A DNA stretch of 23,513 nt from Verrucomicrobia bacterium UBA4286 (GCA_002395905.1 DGVK01000063.1:1-23513); one strand, 5' to 3'; shown: positions 15,460 to 23,355, counted from the stretch's first letter. Notes: generated from the letters alone by a model not told the origin. A program made the numbers and translations.

Positions 15460-16578
15460 TTAGTTGAACATGAACTCCACTACGTCGCCGTCCTGCATCT
15501 CGTACTCCTTGCCCTCGGGCCGCAGCGCGCCTGCCGCGCGCGCGCCCGATTCTCCGCCGTACTTCACGTAGTCATCGAACGACACGACCTGCGCGCGGAT
15601 GAAGCCTTTCTCGAAATCGGTGTGTATCACGCCTGCGCAACGCGGAGCCTTCCAGCCGCGGCGGAACGTCCAGGCGCGGACCTCCTTCGGGCCGGCCGTG
15701 AGATAGCTGGCGAGGCCGAGCGTGTGGTAGGCGAGCTTGATGGTGCGGTCGAGCGAGCTTTCCGACAGGCCGTAGCTCTCGAGGAACTCCTTGGCCTCGG
15801 CGTCCGACAGCCCCGCAAGGTCGGCCTCCATCTGCGCACATATGACGACAAGCTCCGAGCCCTGCTTCGCCGCATAGTCCCTGAGCGCCGCCACATGCGC
15901 GTTCCCCTCGCCGGTGACATTGTCGTCGGCGACGTTCGCACAGAAGATGACCGGCTTGTCGGTAAGGAAGTGAAGGTCCTTCAGCACAGGCAGTATCGGG
16001 TCGCCGTCCTTGCGCGGGAACGAACGGACGCTCCTCCCTTCCTCCAGATGCTTGAGGAGCGCCGCGCACGCCTCGGCCTCGGGCCTCATCTGCGGCTTGG
16101 CCTGGGCCTCCTTCTTTATCTTGTCGTAGCGTTTCTGGAGCTGCTCCATGTCGGCCAGCACAAGCTCGGTCTCGATGACCTCGGCGTCGCCCACAGGATC
16201 GATCGGCGCCGACTTGTTGCCGCCCTCCTGCACGTGGATGATGTCGTCGTTCTCGAAGCACCTCACTACATGGAGAATCGCGTCGCACTCTCGTATGTTG
16301 GCGAGGAACTTGTTCCCGAGGCCTTCGCCCTTCGACGCGCCCTTCACGAGACCGGCGATGTCGGTGAAATCGACCGTCGCGCGAATCACCTGCTGGGGAT
16401 GGACTATCTCGGCGAGCTTCTCGAGACGCGCGTCTGCGACCTCCACGACGGCGGTGTTCGGCTCGATGGTGCAGAACGGGTAGTTCTCCGCCGCGGCCTG
16501 CTGCTTCTTTGTAAGCGCGTTGAAGAGAGTGGATTTGCCGACGTTCGGCAGCCCGACGATTCCTACTGCTAGACTCAT
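15460..16578 (-). CDS. ychF: Redox/translation-associated nucleotidase YchF (OLA1 family)
   Basis: The 372-residue product is a ribosome-associated P-loop NTPase. It has GLPNVGKST at 9-17, NYPFCTIEPN at 32-41, DIAGLVKGAS at 73-82, and a C-terminal TGS domain containing TAGPKEVRAW and the conserved HTDFEKGFIRA segment. A longer open frame continues upstream to 16932, but that extension is low-complexity arginine-rich sequence from the neighbouring gene in another frame; the ATG at 16578 matches the family N-terminus. AGGAG lies very close to the ATG, which overlaps the previous stop (ATGA). In place of the usual NxxE nucleotide-specificity motif the protein reads NVAD (215-218). Confidence 0.94.
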   Translation of the reverse strand: MSLAVGIVGLPNVGKSTLFNALTKKQQAAAENYPFCTIEPNTAVVEVADARLEKLAEIVHPQQVIRATVDFTDIAGLVKGASKGEGLGNKFLANIRECDAILHVVRCFENDDIIHVQEGGNKSAPIDPVGDAEVIETELVLADMEQLQKRYDKIKKEAQAKPQMRPEAEACAALLKHLEEGRSVRSFPRKDGDPILPVLKDLHFLTDKPVIFCANVADDNVTGEGNAHVAALRDYAAKQGSELVVICAQMEADLAGLSDAEAKEFLESYGLSESSLDRTIKLAYHTLGLASYLTAGPKEVRAWTFRRGWKAPRCAGVIHTDFEKGFIRAQVVSFDDYVKYGGESGARAAGALRPEGKEYEMQDGDVVEFMFN

Positions 16579-17576
16579 TTCTCCTGTTCTTCCTTCTTTG
16601 TCCCGTCCCCTTCTTCCGAAGGCTTCGCCTCCGCAGGCGGCGTGTAGCGCCAGTTGGGATAGTACATCTTTATGTTCTTGAGATAGTATTGCGCGTCGAC
16701 CACGCGGTCTTCGCGGACGGCTTCCAGATAAAGCCGCTCCAGCGCCGAGACGACGGCGTTGCTGGTGACGTTCGCCACAGCGGCGTCGCCCTCGCGCCTC
16801 AGGCGCTCGGCGCGTACGAGCTGGCGCGTCTCGCGCGGCAGGTCGGGATCGTTCTCGGGCAGAGGCTTCGCCGCCCGGCGAACACGGTTCGTCTCGCCGC
16901 CTATCACATCCGCCTCGCGCTCGCCGACCCACGTGAGATCGGCCGCGGTGCGCTCGGGCTTGAGCGCCGCTTCGCGCTCGGCGAGATCGCGCTGCCAGTC
17001 GATAAGCTCGCGCTCCAGCGTGACGAGGTCGAGCTGGCGCATCTCGTAGACCTTCGCCTCGGCGATGACCTTCTCGGACGCAAGACGTTCGCGCTCGAGC
17101 GCGTCCGCCGCAGCCGCCGCGACGGCCTGCGCTTTATCGGCCTCGGCGCGCGCGACATCGCTCGCAGACTGCGCCTTCGCGGCCTCGGCGTCGGCTTTGG
17201 CCTTCTCGGCGGCCCTGAGGTCGGCGGCCTCGCGCGCCCGCGCGTTCGCGGCCTCGGCGTCGGCCTTCGCCTTCGCAGCCTCATCCTTCGCGCGTTCGCC
17301 GGCCTTGCGCTCGGTCTCGAGTTCGATCTCTTTCGCCTTGCGGTTCTCGGCGGCGGCCTTCGCCTCGCTCTCCTTCGCGGCGGCGCGGCTCGCCTCGGCC
17401 GACTCGTCTGCGCGGGCCTTCTTGGCCTCGCTGGACGCGCGGGCCTCCTCGCTCTCGGCGCGGTCGGCCTCGGCGCGAGCGACGGCAGCGCGGTCGTTCA
17501 TCACGATCACGCCGGCGACGGACGCCGCCACCACGGCAATGCATACGGCAATTATGGAGATGAATTTAGTGTTCAT
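16575..17576 (-). CDS. Membrane-anchored alanine/glutamate-rich coiled-coil protein
   Basis: I do not recognise this 333-residue protein. Residues 1-27 form a hydrophobic anchor or uncleaved signal (ISIIAVCIAVVAASVAGVIV). Residues about 30-175 are an almost continuous charged coiled coil made of Ala, Glu, Lys and Arg with repeated AEAAKA-type units. The remaining part is less repetitive, with RELIDWQRDLAERE, a region containing VVSALERLYLEAVREDRVVDAQYYLKNIKMYYPNW near 270-305, and an acidic/lysine tail. The C-terminal part could be a short helical binding module. The anchor predicts a periplasmic location for the coil. It leads a gene string with ychF. GAGG lies about seven bases before the ATG. 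Confidence 0.8.
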   Translation of the reverse strand: MNTKFISIIAVCIAVVAASVAGVIVMNDRAAVARAEADRAESEEARASSEAKKARADESAEASRAAAKESEAKAAAENRKAKEIELETERKAGERAKDEAAKAKADAEAANARAREAADLRAAEKAKADAEAAKAQSASDVARAEADKAQAVAAAAADALERERLASEKVIAEAKVYEMRQLDLVTLERELIDWQRDLAEREAALKPERTAADLTWVGEREADVIGGETNRVRRAAKPLPENDPDLPRETRQLVRAERLRREGDAAVANVTSNAVVSALERLYLEAVREDRVVDAQYYLKNIKMYYPNWRYTPPAEAKPSEEGDGTKKEEQEK

Positions 17577-17590
17577 TTGTCGCCTCTTGG

Positions 17591-17688
17591 TTTGATGACA
17601 TGGGGGACATGAGGGTCGTGAGGGACATGGGCCTCACGTCTCTCGCGTCTCTCTGGTCCCTCGCGTCTCTCATGCCCCTCATGCCAGA
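17591..17688. repeat. Left mini-repeat array flanking the four-helix-bundle gene
   Basis: The + strand begins TTTGATGACATG, continues with purine-rich units (GGGACATGAGGG, GTGAGGGACATGG), then switches at GGCCTCA to pyrimidine-rich units (GTCTCTCGCGTCTCTC at 17638-17653; TCCCTCGCGTCTCTCATG at 17657-17674). The two halves are roughly complementary, so the array can fold back. The stop codon of the four-helix-bundle gene (17679-17681) lies inside it. Confidence 0.85.
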
Positions 17689-18446
17689 CCTCCCTTCCAC
17701 GGCCTGGTTCCCTGGCAGTGGGGGTAATCGCAGCAGCTCCAGAACGGTTTACCTGCATTGCGACCCTTGCGCGCAATCATCTTGCGCATGGCTCCGCCGC
17801 AGTCCGGACATGTCGGCGCGCCTTGCGAAGCGTCTTTAGCATCGCGCACCGCAAGTCTCGCTTTCGAGAGGCGCTCCGTAAAGCCGCCCTCTTCGGCAAA
17901 TATCTCGCCTACCGCCTGCATCTGCCTGGAAAGGAGGCCGCACGCGCGGTCGATAATCATAAGAATCGCGTTCGCCGCAACGATCGGGTCTTCATTCTCC
18001 AGAAACGGAGCGAAACGCTTTCGCATTGCAAGAATGTATTCCGCGTAATCGTGGCGCGAATAGTCGCCGTCATATGCATCAAGGACTATCGATGCAAGAG
18101 CGGCGTGGCGCGAATCGTCTTCCGGCCATGGAGCGATTCCTGCATCAATCAGAAAGGCTTCGTAATCGCCGGCCAGCTCTTCAAGCGAACCCTTGGCTAC
18201 ATCATAAAGGCGAAGCTCTGTCTCTTTTGATGTTCCGGCGCGGGCAGAACCCTCGACTATATTCTGACGCGCCGAACGAGCCGCGCCGATCATCTGGCCG
18301 ACGGTCTTTCCAAGAGGATCGTTCTTGTAGTCGTAGTTGCGGCGGCAGAAAAGCGTAGTTGCATGATATATGAGACACACATAGCCGAATGACAGCGTCT
18401 TGCGGTAACCGCCATAATTGCCGATGATGCGAGGCTTTGACGACAT
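17679..18446 (-). CDS. Four-helix-bundle protein with C-terminal zinc-ribbon suffix domain
   Basis: The 255-residue product has an N-terminal four-helix-bundle domain of the 23S rRNA intervening-sequence/S23 type (GNYGGYRKTLSFGYVCLIYHAT, QMIGAARSARQNIVEGSARA, ELRLYDVAKGSLEELAGDYEAFL), a helical middle part (FAPFLENEDPIVAANAILMIIDRACGLL), and a C-terminal four-cysteine topoisomerase-like zinc ribbon (CPDCGGAM near 217, then FWSCCDYPHCQGT). This matches the four-helix-bundle suffix architecture. The function is unknown; related bundles bind nucleic acid. ATG 18446 is chosen because the domain begins soon after; the frame stays open to 18551 but that stretch is repeat array. There is no clear ribosome binding site. 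Both ends of the gene lie in matching repeat arrays, suggesting a mobile cassette. Confidence 0.8.
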   Translation of the reverse strand: MSSKPRIIGNYGGYRKTLSFGYVCLIYHATTLFCRRNYDYKNDPLGKTVGQMIGAARSARQNIVEGSARAGTSKETELRLYDVAKGSLEELAGDYEAFLIDAGIAPWPEDDSRHAALASIVLDAYDGDYSRHDYAEYILAMRKRFAPFLENEDPIVAANAILMIIDRACGLLSRQMQAVGEIFAEEGGFTERLSKARLAVRDAKDASQGAPTCPDCGGAMRKMIARKGRNAGKPFWSCCDYPHCQGTRPWKGGLA

Positions 18447-18570
18447 GAGGGACACGAGGGGCTTTGATGACGTGAGGGGCGTGAGAGGCGTGGACCTCAT
18501 GTCTCTCGCGTCTCTCATGTCACTCTCCCTCATGTCCCTCGCGTCTCTCATGTCTCTCTCGTCATCCCTC
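18436..18570. repeat. Right mini-repeat array flanking the four-helix-bundle gene
   Basis: This array has the same design and orientation as the one at 17591-17688. It opens TTTGACGACATG (18436-18447), with a second TTTGATGACGTG at 18463-18474, runs through purine-rich units, switches at GGACCTCATG, and continues with pyrimidine-rich units. It shares exact copies with the left array: GTCTCTCGCGTCTCTC (18501-18516) and TCCCTCGCGTCTCTCATG (18535-18552). It ends about ten bases after the secretin stop codon in transcription order. Confidence 0.85.
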
Positions 18571-18578
18571 TTCCGGCG

Positions 18579-21488
18579 TCATTCGGCCGCTTCCTCCGCC
18601 TTCTTGGCGTCCATCTGGCCGCGCTCGTTCTCCTGGCGGGCGGCTTCATCGGCCTTGTCTATCGCGGCGTTGGCCTCGGCGAGTTTACGGTCGCGGATGC
18701 TCTCGGCGAGCTGGCGCAGCTCTTCCTGGCTGTCCTTGTCGAGCATCTTTTCCTCAAGCTCCTTCTGCTTGTCATCCTCAAGCTCGTCCTTGTGCATCTC
18801 AAGCCAGAACCTGCGCTCCTCCTCGGACATCGCCTCGAGCGCCTTCGCACGCTTGATCTTCTCTTCCTCGATCGCGAGCTTGGTCTTGCGTTCCTCGTCC
18901 TGCTTCTTCCACTCGTCTTTAAGACGGCGCATCTGCTCCTTCTTGCTGACAGGATCGGCAAGCTCGGATGCACTCCAGCCGTGATCTTCCCAGGGCCTTG
19001 CATCGCTGAGCGACTTCTTGCGGCGTATCGCCTCGGCCTGGGCCATATCACCATCGTCAAGAACGTAAGGCGTCATGAACACCAGAAGTTCCTTGCGCCC
19101 TTCTGTCTGCGACACACTGCCGAAAAGCCACTTGCCGATCCATGGTATGTCCTTGAGAATCGGAATCCCGGTTTCGCTTTCGGACTTTGTAGTTTCGGTA
19201 AGACCACCAAGCACGACAGTCTGCATATTGTCGAGAAGAATATCCGCCGACATCTTGCGTTCTACCGCCAAATCGACCGCGCCTTGAGTGTATACGCCGT
19301 TCTGAGGGATCAGCATCGACTGTCCGTTCTCGTGGAACTGCGAGTACTCCTCCTCGACAGTGAGCATCACCGTTCCGTTAGGATTGATCTTCGGAGTGAT
19401 CTTCAACTTTATGCCGATATCCTTGGCGCTGTAGTTCGGCGTAGGCTGGCCGCTGTTCCCATACGAGCCGGACTGCGCAGTCCACCCGGTAAGGAACTGC
19501 CTGTTCTCCGTTGCATCGATTGTTGCTTCCTTATTATCGACAGTCATGACGATTGGCGACGCAATATACTTTGAGCGGGAATCCGTCTTGGAAGCCTGTA
19601 TCACAGAGGCTAGATTAAGCTTATCGCTCTTAAGAAAATAGTTAAGTCCTCCACTGATTGGGCTTGCACCACCCCACACGGCATTGTTCGCCACGTTCGT
19701 GCCGACCGACATCATCGTGCTAAGCACACCTGACCCGTTTCCGCCACCACCGCCAAGCATATAATTGTTACCGTTGACAAGACCATCGCGAGTAAGCGTC
19801 GTCTTGTTGACGGGAACAGTGTTCTCTACAAATTCATATACAGGATTCCACCAGTAACCGTCATTGCCACGCACAGATACGGACGTTGGAGCGTCGGCAG
19901 ACAGCAGAGTGGAAGATTTTTCATATCCAGTCAGGCGTTGTGAATATGTCCCTGTGCCGACATCAGTGGTCGTACTTGTGCGATTACGCCCTCTCATCAC
20001 CCAGTCGATGCCAGTCTTCAGATCGTCGCCGAGCGTGACTTCGATAATCACCGTCTCGATGAGAACCTGGCTTAGCTTGACATCCATAGACTCGATGATC
20101 TGCTCGATGGTCGGGACAAGCTCTTTCTCGGTCATGACGACGATTCCGTTGATGCGCTTGTCGGCGAGGACTGTCGTATTCTCCTTGGTGAGTTCTCCGG
20201 CCTTGGCTTCGCCGCTTCTCTGGTTCGCCGGCTTCTTGGCGGACGACGCCGTCTGCGAATTGTTTCGCGTAAGATTGCCGCCGCTGCCAGATTTGGCGTT
20301 GGCGTTCTGGTTCTGCCCCGACCGCGAACTTGACGACGACGAGTTGCCGATAAGGTCGTTTATCATGTCGCTCACCTCTTCGGCCTCGGCGTATTTGAGG
20401 CGGTAGACCTTGACTACCGTATCTGGCGTAGTCTCGACGTCCAGCTGCTCAATGACCTTGTCGAAGAAGTCCATGTTGGCCTTCTGCGTCACGATTATGA
20501 GCTTGTTCGACCGCTCGTCGGCGAGGATGAGAACCTTGCCGCGTATCATGCCGCGGTCGGCGTCGCTCACGCTCATCACAAGCGACTCGTTGTTCACTGG
20601 CTGCTGGGCTTGCGCATTGTTCGCGCCGGGACGCGTGCCGAGAAGCCTCGCACCGGGGCGCATCATGCCGGCCGCGCCGGGCGTAGACGAGGCGCCGGCG
20701 TTCTGGCTGTTCGCCGCCTTGCCGTTCTTTTCAAGCTCCTTCTGCGACTCCTGCACGATCGCTTCAAGCGCGGTCTTTATGTCCTGCGCGCTCGCATTCT
20801 TCACCTGGCGCACGAACACGTTCTCGAGAACAGGCGTCGCGATGTCGATCGAGCGGGCGATTTCCAGCATGCGGTTTATGTTCTGCTCGGTGTCCGTCAC
20901 GAGAATGGAGTTGGTGCGCTCGAAGACGAGGAGGATGCCGCTGTTGGACTTGAAGCCCTCGAGCGCCTTCTGCGCCTCTTCGGTGCCGATGTTCTTGAAG
21001 GGAATCATCATCGAAACGACGCGCCCCGAGTCGCCGAGTTTCGTCTCGGGATCCATTATGAGAGGGATGCCCTCCTTGCGGACATCCTTTCTGGGGAGCG
21101 CGCGTATGAACCGCTCGCCGTAGGGCTCGAGGTGGATGCCGTTCATCTCAAGGACGACCTCGATGGCCTCGAGATACTCCTCTTTCGTGAGCTTCTGCCC
21201 CTCGCGCGTCTTGAGCGTGATGGTCGGCGTGGGCGCGGCTGGATCCTTGAGAATCGTCTTGTCCAGCTGCTCGGCGTATGCCTGGAGCACGATGTCGACG
21301 GGGGCGGCGTCCCAGTTGAGGGCGGGCGCCTCCTTCGGTTCGGCGGCGTCGGCGGAAGCGGCGGCGGGGGCAGCCTCGGCGGAAGCCTCCGGCCTCCCGG
21401 CGCGGCGCAGAAGCGACTGCGCCGACGATTCGGTGGCCGCGAAAAGCGCGACCGTGCAGACAAGGAAAGCGAATGTGTTCTTGATCAT
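18579..21488 (-). CDS. gspD: Type II secretion/type IV pilus-like secretin with long charged C-terminal tail
   Basis: The 969-residue product forms an outer-membrane secretin ring. It has a signal peptide (1-23, FAFLVCTVALFAATESSA), an N0-like domain (about 50-135), N1-type secretin repeats (FKNIGTEEAQKALEGF around 155-215 and further ones with LADERSNKLIIVTQ and VYRLKYAEAEEVSDMINDL), a Ser/Asn-rich linker, the secretin entry LSQVLIETVIIEVTLGDDL, and the membrane-pore signature ending GIPILKDIPWIGKWLFGS and KELLVFMTPYVL. About 150 residues of Lys/Glu-rich coiled coil follow, which is unusual for this family and could bind a pilotin-like or periplasmic partner. GGGAGA lies eight bases before the ATG. 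The gene follows the GspM/PilO-like gene by three bases. Confidence 0.9.
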   Translation of the reverse strand: MIKNTFAFLVCTVALFAATESSAQSLLRRAGRPEASAEAAPAAASADAAEPKEAPALNWDAAPVDIVLQAYAEQLDKTILKDPAAPTPTITLKTREGQKLTKEEYLEAIEVVLEMNGIHLEPYGERFIRALPRKDVRKEGIPLIMDPETKLGDSGRVVSMMIPFKNIGTEEAQKALEGFKSNSGILLVFERTNSILVTDTEQNINRMLEIARSIDIATPVLENVFVRQVKNASAQDIKTALEAIVQESQKELEKNGKAANSQNAGASSTPGAAGMMRPGARLLGTRPGANNAQAQQPVNNESLVMSVSDADRGMIRGKVLILADERSNKLIIVTQKANMDFFDKVIEQLDVETTPDTVVKVYRLKYAEAEEVSDMINDLIGNSSSSSSRSGQNQNANAKSGSGGNLTRNNSQTASSAKKPANQRSGEAKAGELTKENTTVLADKRINGIVVMTEKELVPTIEQIIESMDVKLSQVLIETVIIEVTLGDDLKTGIDWVMRGRNRTSTTTDVGTGTYSQRLTGYEKSSTLLSADAPTSVSVRGNDGYWWNPVYEFVENTVPVNKTTLTRDGLVNGNNYMLGGGGGNGSGVLSTMMSVGTNVANNAVWGGASPISGGLNYFLKSDKLNLASVIQASKTDSRSKYIASPIVMTVDNKEATIDATENRQFLTGWTAQSGSYGNSGQPTPNYSAKDIGIKLKITPKINPNGTVMLTVEEEYSQFHENGQSMLIPQNGVYTQGAVDLAVERKMSADILLDNMQTVVLGGLTETTKSESETGIPILKDIPWIGKWLFGSVSQTEGRKELLVFMTPYVLDDGDMAQAEAIRRKKSLSDARPWEDHGWSASELADPVSKKEQMRRLKDEWKKQDEERKTKLAIEEEKIKRAKALEAMSEEERRFWLEMHKDELEDDKQKELEEKMLDKDSQEELRQLAESIRDRKLAEANAAIDKADEAARQENERGQMDAKKAEEAAE

Positions 21489-21491
21489 CGT

Positions 21492-22028
21492 CTATTTCTC
21501 CCTCATGTACGCGCATGTAAGCGTGAACGATCCCTTGAGATAACCCTTTTTGGAACTTGGCTTGAAATTGAGCGAGCGTATGTCGAACATTCCTTCATCG
21601 GTGTTCTCGAGTTCGTGCATGAACTTTACGAGCGACTCCAGCGCGCCCTCCCAGTTCTTCACCTCCAGCGGCAGCTCCAGCACCTCGCCGGATTCCGTCT
21701 CCTTGCCGCTCTGGCGCTGTGAGATGGTTATGTGGTGCTTCGCCGCGAGAGCGTCCATCTTGCCGAGCCATGTAGTATCGGTGGCCTTGCCCGCCTCGAA
21801 CGTCGGCATGAGGGCTTTTTCATCCTCGTACGCCTGGTTCCACTTCGCCTTCTCGCTTATGAGACGGCGCTCGCTCTCATACTGCGCCTTCGCGCGGTCG
21901 TAGGTCTTGGCGGCCTTTTTCCACGCGGCCTCCTGGCTCATGAACCACAGCGCGATCGCAAGACCGTAGAGAAGAGCCATCCCTATGGACGAAAGAACCG
22001 CCTTTTCCCTCAGCGACATCCCGCTCAT
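21492..22028 (-). CDS. GspM/PilO-like inner-membrane platform protein
   Basis: The 178-residue product has a short cytoplasmic start (MSGMSLREKAV), one transmembrane helix (about 13-34, SSIGMALLYGLAIALWFM), a periplasmic coiled coil (KTYDRAKAQYESERRLISEK) and a C-terminal ferredoxin-like domain (NWEGALESLVKFMHELE, then SFTLTCAYM). This is the layout of GspM and PilO, which pair with GspL/PilN to link the cytoplasmic motor to the secretin. The ATG at 22028 shares a base with the upstream TGA and has GGAGG four bases ahead; an in-frame ATG at 22055 would add nine residues not typical of the family. The assignment rests on topology and neighbours more than on sequence motifs. Confidence 0.75.
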   Translation of the reverse strand: MSGMSLREKAVLSSIGMALLYGLAIALWFMSQEAAWKKAAKTYDRAKAQYESERRLISEKAKWNQAYEDEKALMPTFEAGKATDTTWLGKMDALAAKHHITISQRQSGKETESGEVLELPLEVKNWEGALESLVKFMHELENTDEGMFDIRSLNFKPSSKKGYLKGSFTLTCAYMREK

Positions 22029-23251
22029 CACTCCTCCTCCGCCTCGTAGTTGCATTCAAGATCAAACTTCTGCCTGCCGCCGCGCGACGCGGAAGGCCCG
22101 TTCAACACCACCTCGGCGAACACCTTTTCGCCGCCGTCCTCCGAGCCAGTCTCGCTCATGCTGTCCTTGAACCTGTAAACAAACTCGGCCTCGTCGGCCT
22201 CGCCCGAAACCTTCACGCCCTCGTCGCGTTTGAAACTCCAGCTGTTGAGGGTTATGCCAGGCGGCAGACGGTCGCTCACAGCCTTCATTATTTCGAGCGC
22301 GCCGCGCGCGTGGTCGGAGTATTTCTGCACAAGCTTCACCTTGTCGCGCATCTCCGCCACGGCCCGGTACTGGCGCGAATGCTCCTTGCAGAGCGCCTTC
22401 TGATGGTCGGTCATGTAGCCGTAGACAACCGGCACGCCGAAAAGTACGAGCATTATCGCCGCCCATATCCCGCCCGCGATGGAAAGCCGCCTCTTGAACT
22501 TCGCCTTGAGGCGCGTCTCTTCAAGAACCTCGCGCCAGCTCTCGGGAAGCGCGTTGAGCGAGGCGTCGTCGAGCGAGCGCTCGGCCACGCCCACGAGCGC
22601 GGCGTCTTCGCCGATCTCTATCTTTCTCACCGGCCCGAACGCGTCAAGCCCTTCGCCCGGGACGTCGCCTATGCAGACGACCTCCGATACCGCCCTCGCG
22701 CCGCCGAAGTCCTCGGCCTCGAGAAGCGAAAGCATCAGCTCGCGGCGCATGTCGCTCGCGCTGCTCACTGCACGTATTGCGCAAGGCTCGTCGCCGTCGA
22801 GCACGATTACAGAGATGCAGTCCGGTCCGCCGATAAGCACGAGTCTCCTCGCGTCGCCGCCAGCGGCTATCGCGCCCCACGCCCCGCGCAGAACGCCGAG
22901 CGCCAGCGCATCGACGCGCGTCACATTGAGCTTTCGCGCGTCGAGAGCCTCGGCCATGTCGTCCGACGCGCTCTCGGGGAGAGCCGCCGCCACCACCACA
23001 AGCCCGCGCTCGGTCTCGCGAACCGTCTCGCAACTCACAGTAAGAGGTTCGTCGGGATACGGACTCATCGCCTGGAGAATCGGCGTCGCGAACGCTGCGG
23101 GGTCGTTCCTCGACTCCTCCGGGACGCGCACGACCTTCACGATGAGACGGGACAAAGGAAGCGCAAGCACGGCCTCGTTGGACTTCTCCTTCGACGCCAT
23201 GACCCTCAATTCTCCGCCCTCGAAGGCGGCTACCTGAACACTATCGGCCAT
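22028..23251 (-). CDS. GspL / PilM-PilN fusion-like platform protein
   Basis: The 407-residue product has a cytoplasmic actin-like PilM/GspL region (about 1-235; LPLSRLIVKVVRVPEE, ILQAMSPYPDEPLTVSCE, TRVDALALGVLRGAWGAI), one transmembrane helix (about 262-282, GGIWAAIMLVLFGVPVVYGYM), and a periplasmic PilN-like coiled coil and small alpha/beta domain (ALEIMKAVSDRLPPGITLNSW, then VKVSGEADEAEFVYRFKDSM). Together with the next two genes it forms the assembly platform and secretin part of a type II secretion or type IV pilus system; the ATPase, pilin and GspF genes are not in the window. There is no ribosome binding site before its ATG, and the promoter lies only about a dozen bases upstream. Confidence 0.78.
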   Translation of the reverse strand: MADSVQVAAFEGGELRVMASKEKSNEAVLALPLSRLIVKVVRVPEESRNDPAAFATPILQAMSPYPDEPLTVSCETVRETERGLVVVAAALPESASDDMAEALDARKLNVTRVDALALGVLRGAWGAIAAGGDARRLVLIGGPDCISVIVLDGDEPCAIRAVSSASDMRRELMLSLLEAEDFGGARAVSEVVCIGDVPGEGLDAFGPVRKIEIGEDAALVGVAERSLDDASLNALPESWREVLEETRLKAKFKRRLSIAGGIWAAIMLVLFGVPVVYGYMTDHQKALCKEHSRQYRAVAEMRDKVKLVQKYSDHARGALEIMKAVSDRLPPGITLNSWSFKRDEGVKVSGEADEAEFVYRFKDSMSETGSEDGGEKVFAEVVLNGPSASRGGRQKFDLECNYEAEEE

Positions 23252-23262
23252 TGTTTCTGTGT

Positions 23263-23271
23263 ATTATACCA
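23263..23271 (-). promoter_or_regulatory. Extended -10 promoter of the GspL-GspM-secretin operon
   Basis: TGGTATAAT on the minus strand combines a perfect TATAAT with an extended -10 TG. The -35 region (about 23286-23291) shows no match. Transcription is expected near 23256, about five bases before the ATG at 23251, so the message would be nearly leaderless. The surrounding TTTGGTATAATA is identical to that of the promoter at 8002-8010. Confidence 0.65.
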
Positions 23272-23295
23272 AAATTCCCGTCGGCGTGTGCGGCC

Positions 23296-23334
23296 AAAAG
23301 CAAAGCGCGTCCCCCTGTATCGGAGGACGCGCTT
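23296..23334 (-). terminator. Rho-independent terminator after the partial gene at the window's right end
   Basis: The perfect ten-base inverted repeat AAGCGCGTCC / GGACGCGCTT (23303-23312 and 23325-23334) has a 12-base loop and, on the minus strand, is followed by a T-rich stretch (TTTGCTTTT). A smaller hairpin (AGGCGT-TTTT-ACGCCT, 23341-23356) lies between the stop codon and this stem. It separates the partial gene from the secretion operon. Confidence 0.8.
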
Positions 23335-23355
23335 GCGCGCAGGCGTAAAAACGCC

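Noticed and set aside
14878..16572. Plus-strand open frame of 564 codons
   Set aside because: It is the complement of ychF, the ACT gene and the start of thrC, all of which have clear motifs on the minus strand.
16579..16932. N-terminal extension of YchF in the same frame
   Set aside because: The extra 118 residues are arginine/alanine-rich low complexity overlapping the coiled-coil gene; the conserved YchF start is at 16578.
17679..18446. Avd accessory protein of a diversity-generating retroelement
   Set aside because: The four-helix bundle is related in fold, but no reverse transcriptase, template repeat or variable-repeat gene is visible, and the zinc-ribbon suffix is not an Avd feature.
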